From Carex sylvatica (taxonomy: Eukaryota; Streptophyta; Magnoliopsida; Poales; Cyperaceae): a stretch of DNA of 64,000 bases. Below the pieces are notes generated by a model. That model was not told the DNA's origin and ran no database searches. It saw only the letters and a program-made list of their open reading frames with translations. The translations under genes were made by a program, and so were the position numbers. Shown one piece after another: positions 12,441 to 25,023 of this stretch (within the stretch, counting starts at the first letter, position 1; every line of letters starts with the position of its first letter). The stretch spans positions 218,463 through 282,462 of the forward strand of contig CAXKVR010000089.1 of NCBI GenBank assembly GCA_964058845.1, read 5' to 3'.

Positions 12441-13400
12441 ATTAGCATATTCCCACTTATATTCTCTGTTGAGCATCTAATCATACAGCTATATGACATC
12501 AGCAAATCTCTTAACATCATACAAACCATTGAACTAGAATATTGCTCATAAAAGTGATCTGACTAAACCAACCTACTAGCAAAGATTACCAGTTTGCTAC
12601 AATATCAGTTCATCTTGAAGGGCTAAGATTAATCTACCATGCACATAATTTTTTCTCACAAAAAGAGGATTGACACGATTTTTATTAACCAAATAAAATT
12701 TGTAATATAAAGTACCCATACTACTATACAGCAACTAAACCTACTCGCTTTTCCCTAATTGAGTACCAGTATCCCGATGATAACTACTATTTCAGCTTCA
12801 ACCGAAAACACGAGAAATGATCAAATCCCCACATACAAAATAACTGTCAGACAGGCTGTAAAACATAACAAAACATGCAGAACAATATGTTAGACTGATA
12901 AGACAAATTAAAATACTAGCTGAATTCAACTGGAGCAGGAGGCGTATGTGGCAGCATGTATATTTTTTCAAACAACACATTTGTTTCCATTTTGTTGGTA
13001 ATACTTCACAAAATAAGTTGAGCATTTCAGGGGCTCATTTGGTATCGCATTTTTAGCTTCAAAGAATCAGTGTGACATGAAAAAATCAGCTCCAAATTAA
13101 ACATATATACATAAAGAAAAGAAAATTACCAGAGATACAAAACACATGATAATAACATTGACAAACATAGTCAAAACCCCTAGATAGATCAATAATAGAA
13201 CAAAGATTAGTGCAGTAAATATTGCTTAGTAACCCATAAAATCCTAATAATATCATGGACCCTCTCTAAAAACATGACCCCTAAATAAACTATACCAAAT
13301 TCCCAACTTAATTTTAAGAAAACTTAAAATGAAGGTTTTCGATACCCCAACTTTTGATGCCATGGGTTGCAACGTCTTTTACTGTTTACCTTTTGGGATC
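12441..13400. other. No gene seen
   Basis: AT-rich spacer downstream of the PHD pseudogene. Open frames here (for example near 12798-13025) lack codon structure or any family resemblance. Confidence 0.45.
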
Positions 13401-14230
13401 TTAATCTGTTGAAACAATCTTGAATTTCTCTATAAATGGTACTTGAAAGGAAAACAACAAAATTAAATTTAAAAATTAAATCAAACAAGCAAAGCAGAAG
13501 GCAATTTAAGAAAAGCTAATCGAACTTTCAAATAAATTACCTCCTCCCAAAGCTCTGTGTGCTCACCACAAAATGCAACCACAATATCTTTTTACTCAAT
13601 TTACAAGCCCTTTTCAAGCCCACAGGAGATATGAAACCTTAATTTGCATTCTCTCTCAACACAATCGTAATTTCTCTTACAAATATAACAGTCCTCCTGC
13701 CACCGTTTGCGTGGGACCATCGAGCAATCAATCATGTCTCTTTTCTCAGGGTCCTGAAAGAACACCTCTGGTACTAGAAATACACACATTATATGGGCCC
13801 ACTTGTCATCGACTGTTGGCTTCAAGACTCCTCCTTTCACAAGGCAAAGACAACACCTTCTTTCTTTTGGGAGGAGTTTTGAGGAGCAAGCTAAACAGGA
13901 CCAATCCCCCTCTGGTATAGATTTGATCAGAGAGTTGCCATAACAACAAGCATATACCATTAAATCACAATTATCACAGAATACAATAGGGTCACCATCT
14001 GTGCTCTCACAAACTGCACAAAGTACCCCATCATTAATCTCTTCTTCAATGGATTATGGAGTTTTCTCTTCAATTTGAGTATTGGTTTTGGTAGGAGATA
14101 ATGGGTGCATAGAACATACCTGCTCCAATGGGACTTCATAAATTTTATTTTCATTTTTGATTTGGAATTCATTTCCGACTCTAAGTTTATCGGTTTTGGA
14201 CCAGTATGTTGTTCAATTTGAATGATAGGA
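13401..14230 (-). pseudogene. PHD/extended-PHD finger gene (JADE1-like, AT3G14740 type) with in-frame stops
   Basis: Main exon about 14230-13541 and a last exon 13427-13401 (KFKIVSTD, TAA). Reading downstream one sees the PHD zinc ligands (LCAVC, FCDNCDLM), then EGDWSCLAC, CCLCLVKGGVLKPT, WAHIMC and PEVFF, then CYICKRNYDC and FHISCGLEKGL: a PHD finger followed by an extended PHD, as in plant JADE1-like chromatin readers. The next part continues in the same frame (IVVAFCGEHTELWEE) to a donor at 13540. Three TAA codons interrupt this conserved frame: 14056-14054, 13603-13601 and 13594-13592. The last two sit where the family has CIEY, so the Cys and Tyr codons appear lost. A frame change is also likely near 14100. 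The 5' end is not resolved. Confidence 0.83.
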
Positions 14231-15168
14231 TTGTATGAAATGCTAATTTTATAGTTAAATTGAGGGTAAATGACACTAATCTATAATTTATTGGGGTTAA
14301 TTGGTGGTTAAGTGTTCAATTAGAAAGACAAGTAAAGAAAGTAAATTACCATGTGATCAGAATTCCTTATGAGAAATCTCGCCTCATTAATTATCAAATG
14401 AAAGAATTCCTTTCTTTTGTCACAGTGACCAAATATGCATTACAAACAATCCCGATCTCAAATTATAAATACTCAAATATGCATTATAAATAATCCCGAT
14501 CTCTAATTATAAATAAACCGCTATGCATTACACAATAATCCAAACCTGAATGACATTTTTCAGAAAACATGAGGTGCTATTATTAATTTTAAACATCAAC
14601 TTATTCACATTAAAATACCTCAGACAAATCTTTGGAAAATCTCTCAATCTCTTGGTCAGATATATTTATTTGCTCAGATGCTTGAATAATCGTCTTTTCC
14701 TGATAGACACGTTGATTTTTGTGCTTCTCTTTCTACAAGGGCATTGGTAAGTTGTTGTATTTATACAAAAATGTATTTAGAAAAGGGTTAGGATCCATTG
14801 ACAATTATTTACATTGAACTCCAGACAATCATCAAAAGTAAAGTATAAATAAGAAATCCAACATTGTAGAAAATATCTACATGGTACAAATATCATAGCT
14901 AAAGACAATAACTTCAGATTCATAAGCAGACCATACTCAAATCACATGAAATTTGAAAGATAGGCTATCTATATGTCCAAAAACATACTTATAAACTTCA
15001 GTTATCATTTTCAACCTTTTTTCTGATTGATTTAAGATATATTATCAAGATTATTAAATAATTCTTTCATCATAGCATCTTGTCCCTTTTTCTAGAACCG
15101 TCGGTCTGATTCTTTACCATATAAATTAACATGCTTGATAGTGTAAATAAAAATAGGTTCAATAGTAC
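14231..15168. other. Spacer with a short tandem repeat
   Basis: At 14431-14545 a unit of about 43 bases (starting AATATGCATTACAAACAATC) is repeated two and a half times. The rest is AT-rich with no supported gene. Confidence 0.6.
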
Positions 15169-15258
15169 CATTTCCATTTTTTCGTTTTCCTTCTCTAATG
15201 ACTCACAACAAGATTTCAAACTTTGAACCGATGATTCTACCTCTTTTAGCTTTTGTGC
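15169..15258 (-). other. Isolated coiled-coil exon
   Basis: A 90-base open exon bounded by an acceptor (TTTTGCAG) and a donor (GTACTA) encodes 30 residues, beginning AQKLKEVESSVQSLKSCCES and rich in heptad-spaced Leu, Val and charged residues. It lies upstream of the PHD pseudogene on the same strand and could be one of its 5' exons, or a relic of another gene. I do not recognise the family. Confidence 0.4.
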
Positions 15259-15638
15259 CTGCAAAACAAGAGAATTTCAGCAAAAGAGAATGATCTATGT
15301 AAAAATTAGGAAACTAGAAGCATAGATCAAGAATCACCAAACCAATACAATGCAAAGTACTACCAGTTCTTGGAGGATGTTAGTATGTACTCTGATACGG
15401 TATGTCAATTACATGCATAAAAGGGCAACTACCCCCTGCCAGTTAGTATGTACTCTGATTCTACTCTACCCCCTGCCAGTTACATGCATGTCAATTCTTT
15501 GCAATTTAGCATAAAAGAGCAACTACTGTCAACCTCCGATACTATTAACATGATTTTCATAAAAGAGCAATTATTTGTTTGTTTTAAATTCAACTCTCAC
15601 TTCAGATATTAAACCCACAAAACTAATTTTCAAACAAA

Positions 15639-15657
15639 CCCCCCCCCCCCCCCCCCC
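15639..15657 (+). repeat. Poly-C run
   Basis: About 19 consecutive C. Just before it (15375-15560) short segments such as CCCCCTGCCAGTTA and AAAAGAGCAACTACT are duplicated. Confidence 0.9.
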
Positions 15658-15829
15658 TTACTTTTATTGCACTAATTTAGAATTAATTAATTTAGTAAAA
15701 AGTAATATTTTTCGTTGTCTTTGGATCGATACCTAAACTACTAAACTACTACAATGATAGGTTGTATACTTACAACTGATCTATCATTGTGTACTAAGAT
15801 TTTTTTATCAATTTAAAAGTGAAAGAAAT

Positions 15830-16470
15830 GTATCAAATTGATATAGGATTCCTATACCCAAAATACACAACACCATATTTACTTATAATAATACTTTTTC
15901 ATCTACTAGTGACAAAATTATCCAGAAATCTAATTTTGGCTAGAAGTATATATATTGATAACCAATATAAAGGGATTGCAGAGAGGATAACATTAAGAAG
16001 AGTTACTCTACCTCCTAAAGAAAGTAGAGAACATTTCCCGCTTTGTAATCTCTTTTCAATTTTATCTATCAAAATTTGCCAATCAATATCATTAAGATAT
16101 TTATTATTTATAGAATCTCCTAAATAAGTAAGAGATAATATAGCTACCTTACATCATAAAACTGAAGCAAATGTATTATTCTCTAAATCAGATAAATTGA
16201 GAGGATACATTTCTCTCTTATCATAATTAATTTTCAAGTCATTTGATATGTATAAGTACCTCTTTCTCAGCCTTAAGAAAGAGAAGAATATCATTTTCAA
16301 AATGCAAATCCATAACATTTCCAAAATTGGTAAAGTTACCTAGGCCATCTACATATTCTCCTCTATTAGCCCTTTGCAAAATTTTGTTAAGGACATTTGC
16401 ACAGCATAGTTATAAAAGAAAGGGGAAAAACTTGTCCAAACCTTAAAACCCTATGATCTCCAACTTTCTC
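15830..16470 (-). pseudogene. LINE (non-LTR retrotransposon) reverse transcriptase relic
   Basis: In shifting minus-strand frames the order of a plant L1 reverse transcriptase is clear: a stretch like FSPFFYNYAV, then FGNVMDLHFENDILLFLKAE (the catalytic YADD position reads FEND), then INYDKREMYPLNLSD, NNTFASVL, LTYLG, IEKRLQSGKCSLLSLGGRVT and AIPLYWLS. Frameshifts and the loss of the catalytic Asp pair show it is dead. Both ends of the element are missing. Confidence 0.82.
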
Positions 16471-17905
16471 CATCAATATTGTATCTTTCAATTGTAAATG
16501 TAATCTAAATGCTCAATTTTTTTTTCCTTAACATCAATTTCAGCAAGATCAATAAGAAGTACAAACACTTTCTTTGCTATTATTGGTCTCTACTCCTTAC
16601 TAATATCTTTCCCACTGGTAAAATTTTAATTGCATGAAACAGTATAGAAAGTCAATAGATTATCATAAATTCATCAATATTGTGTCTTTCAATTGTTAAT
16701 CTAATCTAAATGTTCAATTTTTTTCTCTCAACATCAATTTTAGTATGAATCAGTATTGAATAACTACTTCAGCTCAATTTTATTGACACTGTATGCTTCA
16801 ACCTTTTCCTTTCCAATGAACTTCAACTTTCTAAATAACGACTTCAGCTCAATATGTGGTGCCTTATATTTCCTCTCTTTACAACAGTATTATAAGTAGT
16901 TAACTAAAAATAAAGCCTCCCCCACCATAAAGCCATGAGCATCCAATCCATGTATGTATTTGTTTAACTATCTCTATGACCAAGAAATGCTTCTTTCTTT
17001 TAAGTTGTGGCTTTCATTCATATATAAAATATATCTGTGTGATTTTGATAGGCTTACAACTCTAAAGCTTGAGCTGTAAATTCATAACCTAGCACAGCGC
17101 TCCGAAAAACAAGCAAGAAAACAATAGCGGGTCCTTTTTCTGTCTCTTCTACTAGGTAATAATTGTTGTATTAAAACTGTTTTCTACATGTTATGATTTA
17201 GAATTGTTACTTTTTCTAGAGGTAAAAAAAACTGTTACGTTTTCAAACTTTATATTTTATATTTTGTGGTGCCTTTTGTTTTATTTGAAGATTCACCAGC
17301 CCAGGAGTTTGCCCTTTATACGCTTTTGGTGGGTCATGTGAGGTTATGTAGTTGATGTGACTTCGATTATTTTCACATATGGTTATGTAGGAAAATCTTG
17401 GCAGATTTACTTTCTTGGTAACAAAGTATTGACATAATTGTATAGATAGATTGATGTTATTAGGAGTTAAGCAAACTTTTGTGTTATATATTGTTGTTGT
17501 AATGTTTTTCAGAATTTTGGTACAAAGTGTGATAATTATATTATGTTGATTAATGCTTATTACATGCTTTCGATCTATATTTCAATGCGTTTATGATAAT
17601 ATGGTTCAATGGGATGTTGGGAATGTAAAAAAGTATCGGGTTGGTACAGGGATGACTATAGAATAAGGCCATGCTGAAATGAAGCCATACAAGATTATTA
17701 TTTTCATTAGTAATCCATGCAAATACTCTGGTGGGGCCCACCTTAATACAAATAAACAGGGGGGCCCACCTTCTCTATCCTTGCAATTATTAAGTTCACA
17801 ATCAGATCAATGTAATATAAAGACAAAGCATTCCTAACATTGGGAATGAGTTTCTTCACAAGCAGAAACACATCTTTACCTGGTCCAACCAATGTATAAT
17901 AAGGA
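16471..17905. other. Spacer with one duplicated segment; no gene seen
   Basis: A segment of about 75 bases starting CATCAATATTGTATCTTTCA at 16470 recurs at 16672. Near 17735 and 17760 the motif GGGGCCCACCTT or a close variant is repeated. No coding exon is supported. Confidence 0.5.
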
Positions 17906-19384
17906 GAGTGTTATTTTGAGGGCATAAATTCTACTTTTGAGTGTTGAGAAAATTCTTTTGCTTTTAATACAATTTTGTCCCTTATTAAATACTTTCTTAT
18001 TGTGGTTCTAATTAATTTCTACTATCACTTATGGAAGGGAAATTAATGTCTACACGGTATGAAGTTTTTTTTTTTGTTTAAATAATTAATGTTATTAATT
18101 CTACCTAATACAGTGAAATAAGAAACAAAATTATATATGTACAAATCTATATTGATTCAAATTTAGAACAGTCCCAAAGCTTTCTAAGTAATTCATTGAG
18201 ATTAGTAAAAAAAATTCATGGTAAAACAAATTCTTCTCTATTTGATCCAAGGAAAATTATTTGAATAAAAAAAGATGGTCAAATTTGATTAGTTCCAATA
18301 TGTACAATTAAAATTATGAAAATATATATAACATGTTACATATTGGAAACTTTTCAATTGAAGAGTCATTGACTAATCTTTAAAAATTCATAATCCTTAC
18401 ATAATTCTCTCAGTATTATATTGTTAATTAAAATAGATGATTTCATTTTGTGGATATCATTTGTTGTACGGGTGCAAATGGATTCGATCCGAATTGGATA
18501 GTGATAAAAATCATATTTGTATTTGTTTTTATTTTTTCGATACAATTATAGATACAGATTGGATACTAAATAGATATGGATACAAATTAGATATTAAACG
18601 GACATGAAAACTTATCAGATATTAAACCTACAAAATAATATTTTTTTCCAATGTTAAACTTGTTATCTTCTTATAAGATATATATCTAGTTGACAAAACT
18701 TAATAGCCAACATAAGTAAATTTTTAATCAATAGATACTTACAAAAAGAAATATTCCTCTCTAAATATATATGATTCTAAAACAAGAGAATAAAAAAAAT
18801 ACAAATACGTTACATTATCTGTAACCATATCGAATCTGCACAAATGGATATTTGAAAAGTAATAAAAAATAATACAAATACGAATAATTATAATTATCCG
18901 TATATGCTTCCGAAACCAAAACTGTATTCATATATGTATCTTCATAACTCATATATGCACCCGTATTCATAACCTAGCTATCTGCAAATTATAATTATCC
19001 GAATACCCGAATGTACAAAAATTCAAATACAGATCGACGAATATTATCCGATCTGTTTGCAATTTTGCACCCCTAGTTTATTATATTAATTTTAATGCTA
19101 ATATATTACTCTTGAAGATAAAGTAACTTAATTAGTTTATAATTTAATCATGATCGATCATATGGGTAAAATCAAAATGATTGCATTATTTATTTATGAT
19201 TTTCATAAAATACAAGGTCTGTCATTTGTATTGTGAAGTCTCAAATATTTTCTTTATTAATAGTTATCTAATCTAAAATAAAGATTGGAAGAAGAATTTA
19301 TTGAGGACCAAATTGGTTTAAATGAGAAAAAAATTCTCTTAGCTCTCAATAATAAATTTTTTGCGCTTAGAATAGAGCTCCTGG
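17906..19384. mobile_element. TIR element of 1.48 kb flanked by TATAATAAGGA, with a nested element
   Basis: The direct repeat TATAATAAGGA occurs at 17895-17905 and 19385-19395. The ends are imperfect inverted repeats (GAGTGTTATTTTGAGGGCAT on the left; the right end read in reverse has GAGCTCTATTCTAAGCGCAA). The long TSD suggests a Mutator-type element. No transposase is visible. Its centre is occupied by the element at 18479-19075. Confidence 0.7.
18479..19075. mobile_element. hAT-like MITE with GGGTGCAAATGG ends, nested
   Basis: Starts CGGGTGCAAATGGATTCGAT and ends TTTGCACCCCTA, with an interior rich in GATACGGATACGAAT-like motifs. Flanking sequences (TTTGTTGTA and TTTATTATA) could be a decayed TSD. 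Related interiors occur at 20220-20330, 24345-24470, 34812-35302 and 37150-37250. Confidence 0.65.
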
Positions 19385-19395
19385 TATAATAAGGA

Positions 19396-20021
19396 TACTC
19401 TTCATAAAATTGTACATAGCAGGTTTGACAATAACTGAGTTTACAGCCGGGGTTGTAGTGGTCATTCAGAAAATGTCCTCACCATTCTCCTACAGCATTG
19501 TGTATAAACAAATAAAGCAACCAAAATTAAGTTTTGATTTAGCAAATGAACTTCTGGTCAGAAAATTTGAGATATGATCAAGATTTGCCCATCAAAGAGC
19601 GGATAAGACAAATGGTTTGAATAAGCTATAATATATGTTAAGTTTCAATCTAGAACAATACAATCGTGCAGTACCAACCAATACCTGGTCATTAATTGTT
19701 CTCCACATGCAGTATAATCAATGCATTTTAATTTGTGCTTATGGTCATTGTTTTGCTTAGTTGTACTACTACCTGCACAAAAGATTTACCAGAAAAATGT
19801 GCACCTGAAGAGGCATTGTGACCAGAAAATAGAATTGGGCATGTAGATGGGCCGAACTCACACATTTCAGTGTACACTTTCATGAAGATGACACGTCGAC
19901 GTCCAATTAATGGATCTGGACCATTCACCGTCCAATTAGAATTAGAATTAGTGGATCTGGACCATTCACCGTCCAATTAATTTGGATCTGGAGCATTCAC
20001 CGTCCAATTAATTTGGATACA
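19396..20021. other. Spacer with tandem GGATCTGGACCATTCACCGT repeats
   Basis: At 19908-20010 a unit containing GGATCTGGACCATTCACCGT is repeated three times. On the minus strand 19870-19768 is open and ends at a plausible donor, with residues including CPILFSGHNASSGAHF; it could be a stray exon but I do not recognise it. Confidence 0.4.
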
Positions 20022-20340
20022 CTACACACACTGTTTGGAGATTGACGTACCACCTAAGACTAAGAGCAAAGATATTATTTAATAATGACAATGCAGTTTG
20101 CTGCTTTGTAAAAGAGTACTAACATATTTATCAGTCATAAAAAAAGAAACCAGCATTATTTATCCGACCTACATATAATTTATTTTCATGAAACAATTTA
20201 ATTTACCAATATTGTTCTAAATTATCCGAATTATATTTGTATTTGTTCGATATCCGATTTGTATTCATATCCATTTAAAATATGATATGTATTCGTATCC
20301 GAAACTATATGTATCTAAAAAAATTATATTTAGTTTAGTT
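20022..20340 (+). repeat. Diverged direct repeat, partner at 24168-24480
   Basis: Both begin around CACACACTGTTTG(G/A)AGATTG and run in parallel through ATTATCCGAATTATATTTGT. Differences and indels are frequent, so this is an old copy of a dispersed element. Confidence 0.75.
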
Positions 20341-20708
20341 TTGTATCCAAACATGAGGTCCAAACATGGCTGATGTTGTGGTTAATTGGTAAGTGAAATT
20401 AAATATCGGTTACCTATTAAGCAATACATGAGGTCCAAGTCCAAACTTGTGGTAAGTGATACATGAGGTCCAAATCATGGTTCTGAAAATCGAAATCGGA
20501 TCGGAATCAGTCACTTGACCGTAGAATTAAAATTGAAAAAATCGGTCAGACTTGACTGAATTGAATCAGAAACTCAAATTTTCAGAAGCTTGTTTTGTAC
20601 TAGAAAAATCAGAAAAATAATAGAAAAAATTAATTAATCATAAAATATTATTAAGACAAGATTACACTCAAATAATATACTAATATAATATAATACAATA
20701 AAAATAAA

Positions 20709-21111
20709 GGAGGGTGCAAATGCCTCCATCATGCCTCTATTTTTAAGAACTTTAATAACTCAATATTTAAAGCTTAAAAGTCAAAATAAAATTATTGGAT
20801 ATGATCTACATCATTTTATCTATGCACGTGTAAAAAATTATGATATTTCAACTTTGTTTTAGTTGTCATCAAGAGCTTGTAAAAATGTACTAATCTGGAT
20901 AATTTCTAGACGTTGATTTTTTCAAATGATTGATTTGTTCAAAAAAATAATTCGAAATGTGATATTTTTGTTATGAGCACATAAATAAAATAACATGGAT
21001 CATATCTAATGGTTTCATTTTGACGTTTATGATTTAAATTTTGATTTATTGACGCTTTTAAAAATAAAGGCATGGTGAAGACACAAAAAAATGGAGGCAT
21101 TTGAACCCTCC
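20709..21111. mobile_element. Foldback MITE with GGAGGGTGCAAATGCCTCC ends
   Basis: Left end GGAGGGTGCAAATGCCTCCA; right end reads TGGAGGCATTTGAACCCTCC. The interior is AT-rich and partly self-complementary. A related end fragment is at 34275-34345 inside copy B. No exact TSD was found. Confidence 0.72.
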
Positions 21112-22399
21112 TCATAAAAATATATAAGAATTTATAATAAAATTAATTAATTAATAATATTTTTTAAGAAAATTAATCTCATATAGTATGATTGTACACA
21201 GTGATTCAATTTGTTCTTATGTTTTACATAATATGTAAATTTGTGGAAGCATTTTATATTATAATAGAAAAATAGAAACAGAATAATAGTAAAGATTGTC
21301 AATATAAAATGATTCTCAAATTTTTGTTGGTTTATTTTGTATAAACGGATAACAGTAACAAAATTTCCCTTAATTAATTGTGGTCTTAAAATATTAAAGG
21401 AGTTGTCCAAATTTGTACCATTGCATTAAATGTTTCCTTAGAAAGTATAATCAATATTGAATGCTGCATTAAATATTTTCATTAAGTTTGATATTAATGA
21501 AATAAATACAATGTTAGCGCTGAATATCCTTTCAAAATAGTTGTTTTTAATTTAATAATCAACCTGCACATGGTCCATAATAAACCATGTCTTATTTCCA
21601 AAACAAAGTAGTATACTACACATATACCTAGTCCATGCCAACACAAACAATACATATCTAAAACATGTCACACTTTCAGTTAATCAAAAAAGGAGCAAGT
21701 GACCATCGGTAATTATCTTCATCTTCAAATCTTCAAACTATATTATACTAGTTGGCATTTGGCAATAGATCATAAAAAATAAAAATAAAAAGGGTAAATG
21801 ATCAGTGATGTAAGATATAGTGGTCATGGCACTTTCTTTGCGAGAAAAAAAAAGATGATAAATTGAAGTTCCAAATTAACAAATCAAGTTGCAAGAAAAT
21901 ATAAGTTATCTATCCCACAATCACTAAACCTCTCTATGTATATCACTGAGTTGATTAAACTTGAGTTGGTTAAATTCATGATTAAACCTTCTTTGTGTAT
22001 CAAAACTTTTGTATGGAAACATGTGCTCATATTTCCTAACTGTTGCTACAGTTTTGAGAAAGAAACTAATAACTGTAATTTGCTTGTTCATTTCAGAGAT
22101 GACAACTATATATTTATTCAACTACTAACCACTCCATGCATTAAATAAACTGATGTGACCAACTAAGTATATTCTCTGTACTTGGGCGCATGAACTGATG
22201 TAACCACTCAGATTTGATGTGCGCATAAACTGATGCTAATTCATAAAAATCTACTTCATATTGGAATATCATACTGTTTTGAATTAATCATTGCTCGCTT
22301 GGGATTGGAATATCCAAAATCTCTTCCTCTATAGCAGATTGCTGAAAATAAAAATGAGTATAAAGCTTTAAACGAATACAAATTTGAAACTGAACTCTT
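21112..22399. other. No gene seen
   Basis: AT-rich spacer between a MITE and the hAT transposase relic. Short open frames on both strands (around 21924-22148) have no domain or exon structure. Confidence 0.45.
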
Positions 22400-24120
22400 A
22401 TATACTTGTAACGTTTGAATGGTGGTTTTTGAGGTAGTCTTTATCCAATCACTTCCACAAACGAGAATCTCCACCATATCTTTGGAGAGAGAACATCGAT
22501 AGTCATCTAATTTATGACCTCCTGTACTAAAGGCCGATTATGAAGCCACAATCGTGATGGGAAGGCAAAGAACATCGCGTGCCAACTTGCTTTGATTAGG
22601 ATACTTGTTGAAATTTTGATTCCACCACTTCAAAACATTAAAAGAAGCCTCATCTTCTACCAAATAATTGGGTTCTTCCAAATAGACCTCAATGTCATGT
22701 TTGGGTGGCTTTTCTACCCCTAGTCTTAAGAAAAGCATAAAAATTATCATCTATTGGTGCCCGCACGGTATGGGCAGTAGCTGCTACCGAATTTGAGGTG
22801 CTTCCGACAATCCATGGTTCTGAAAATCAAACTCCGCAAATTTAATGCAAATGGTACAAATTTAATAATAAAAAAAAACACTGTTGTCGCAAAGCAAATT
22901 AGTCCATAAGCAAATTTAATAAAATCAAACAGTACATAATTTAAGAAAATTAGTTTATTTGGCAACAAATAAGCACTCATTCATGAGATTGGATGTGGTA
23001 GAAACCTGATTTATTTAGATTTGATACATTTTGGGATTGAATATGGCAGGATTTATGTAACTCAGTTCTTAATGAGTGAGTTGGAGTATGCTCATGCTTT
23101 GTTCATTAAGTTAACGAGCGAGTTAATAATGAGTGAGTTGTTAATAAACTTTTAGCAAGCGATTTATGAGCGAGTCACGAGTTGTGAGCAATTTACTTAC
23201 TCCTACCATATAGGTAAGAGAATGAGTGATAGTTCAGCCAATTATTTTAATTTAGCCTCTATTTTATCGATACTATGTATATAACTTGTCAAAGCGAATC
23301 AACTCGAGAAATATCGAATCGCCTCCGGCTGATACCGTTCTAACTCGGCCGATTTTCCAAGCAATCGCGACAACCTTAGCGGCAACCTTAGCCTTAGCCA
23401 CTTGTAACCAATGATTTGGTTTGAAGTCCAACAATCACTTGTGATTAAGATTCTATCAATGCTTTCAAAAACCTTTTTTATCTTCTCTTTTTTCAAGTCG
23501 AACACTTTGATGCACTCACTCCTAATTGTTGATTTATTCACTCTTTGATAATAAGGATTGATGTACTTCATTAGAACATTGAACCATTGGTACTCAAGAA
23601 AGGTAAAGGGAAACTCATGGGCTATGATCATTTTTGCAACTATTTCCCTACACTTCACTTGATCATAAACCCCTCTTGGGTTCAAAATCAAACTACCAAC
23701 TAGTGCAGCACTATTACATAATTCAAAATTTAGAAGGCCTTGAGTTTTTACTTATTAACTTCTTTATGGAACTGCACTTTTCCTTGTGTCGCAAAAGAGT
23801 TGTTGTGGGGCCGCCCATACAGCTTTGTACTTCTTTTTGCAATAGATACTCTACATACCTTTTTCACCATCTTCCCTTTCTTCTTTACTTGTACATCAGT
23901 AAAATACTTTCAAACATCAGAAGTTTGTTTCCTTTTGTGATTGGAAGCGCCATCATCATTAATTTCATCATCTTCAAATGCGGCATCTTCAGTTGCGATA
24001 TCGACTGTATCTCTTTGTTCGTCACTTAAGTCAACACTCTCGCTACCTTCACCTTCTTCAAGTTCAACCAGGACATCGCGACATCATCAGTTGCAGCATG
24101 AAATTCTGTAGGTGAAGACA
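22400..24120 (-). pseudogene. hAT transposase (RICESLEEPER-like) relic with an internal deletion
   Basis: Read from 24120 downward: an acidic N-terminal region, a BED zinc-finger region (KRKQTSDV, stop, KYFTDV, then a frameshift before YCKKKYKA), the segment 23691-23370 (REIVAKMIIAHEFPFTFLEY, then ILITSDCWTS) typical of the hAT catalytic core start, and the C-terminal dimerisation region 22750-22400 (DIEVYLEEP, FNVLKWW, then SAFSTGG and VEILVCGSDW). Most of the catalytic core between about 23300 and 22760 is missing. Stops replace the BED Trp and the Glu of VASESAFS (TAA near 22535). It cannot encode a transposase, but shows that hAT activity existed in this genome. Confidence 0.85.
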
Positions 24121-24167
24121 TTCTACAATCATTAACTGGACGGGGCCAGAACAAGACAAAGACGTGC

Positions 24168-24480
24168 TGCGCACACACTGTTTGAAGATTGACGTACCAC
24201 AAAAATATCTAATAATGTGAATGCATTTTGCTATTCTTGTAAATTACAATACCAACATATTCATCAATCATCAAAAAAGAACCAACATACATATATTTTT
24301 ATTTTCAGGAAACAATTTAAATTTTAATATTGTTTTTAATTATCCGAATTATATTTGTATCTGTATTCATATCCATCCGATATCTGATCTGTATCCGTAT
24401 CCGTTTAAAATATGATTCGTATTTGTATGCGAGACTATCTGCATCTGTATGCATATCTGAAAAATTATAATGGATGAGTA
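24168..24480 (+). repeat. Diverged direct repeat, partner at 20022-20340
   Basis: See the partner. It lies immediately upstream of the hAT relic on that relic's strand and may belong to the same element. The following 24480-24960 holds a hairpin (GGCTCCTCTCTAAAAGGAGC near 24522) and nothing else I can name. Confidence 0.7.
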
Positions 24481-24958
24481 TACAATTTAATTACTATAGC
24501 AGCGACATCCCGAAGGATAAGGCGGCTCCTCTCTAAAAGGAGCCTTTCCCTTCAACGGCGGCTAGGGTTACGCAGCTGCGTGGTGAGCACTCAAGTTCAA
24601 AGCTGCAGGGTGAGCATTAAGCGACTAGGGTTAAAACTTAAAAATCAAGAAACTTATTGCATTTCTCTTTTTTACATTGTGAAATTTGCAAAGAATCACC
24701 TTTTAGTAAACGGCAACAAAGATCAACAGATAACGTGCAGGTAGGAGTTAGGACATTTACCCGGCCTCCAAGAATTAATCTAATTGAACTCTAAAGAATT
24801 ATTTCGAAAATTAAACTCTAAAGAAAGTTTCTTCATGTCCAGTATAGATAATAAGATGAGATCGATATATTGTGGCACACAAATCAATGACGTCTTAATA
24901 ATTGGAACAATATTTGGTTGCACATTAAAAACACTAATCACATAGACAGAGGAAATTA

Positions 24959-24983
24959 CTATATATATATATATATATATATC
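24959..24983 (+). promoter_or_regulatory. (AT)n tract upstream of the P450
   Basis: An alternating AT run ends 40 bases before the chosen P450 ATG. It can act as a TATA region for that gene but is also a simple microsatellite. The distance to the ATG would leave a very short 5' leader. Confidence 0.4.
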
Positions 24984-25023
24984 TAAGCCAATGCACATCC
25001 TCTCTATCTCAACCTGGAAAACA

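Noticed and set aside
15819..16446. Two plus-strand open frames
   Set aside because: They lie opposite the LINE reverse transcriptase relic, whose minus-strand reading matches a known family.
19728..19976. Minus-strand open frame of 82 codons
   Set aside because: Half of it is the tandem GGATCTGGACCATTCACC repeat; the other half might be a stray exon but has no recognisable family.
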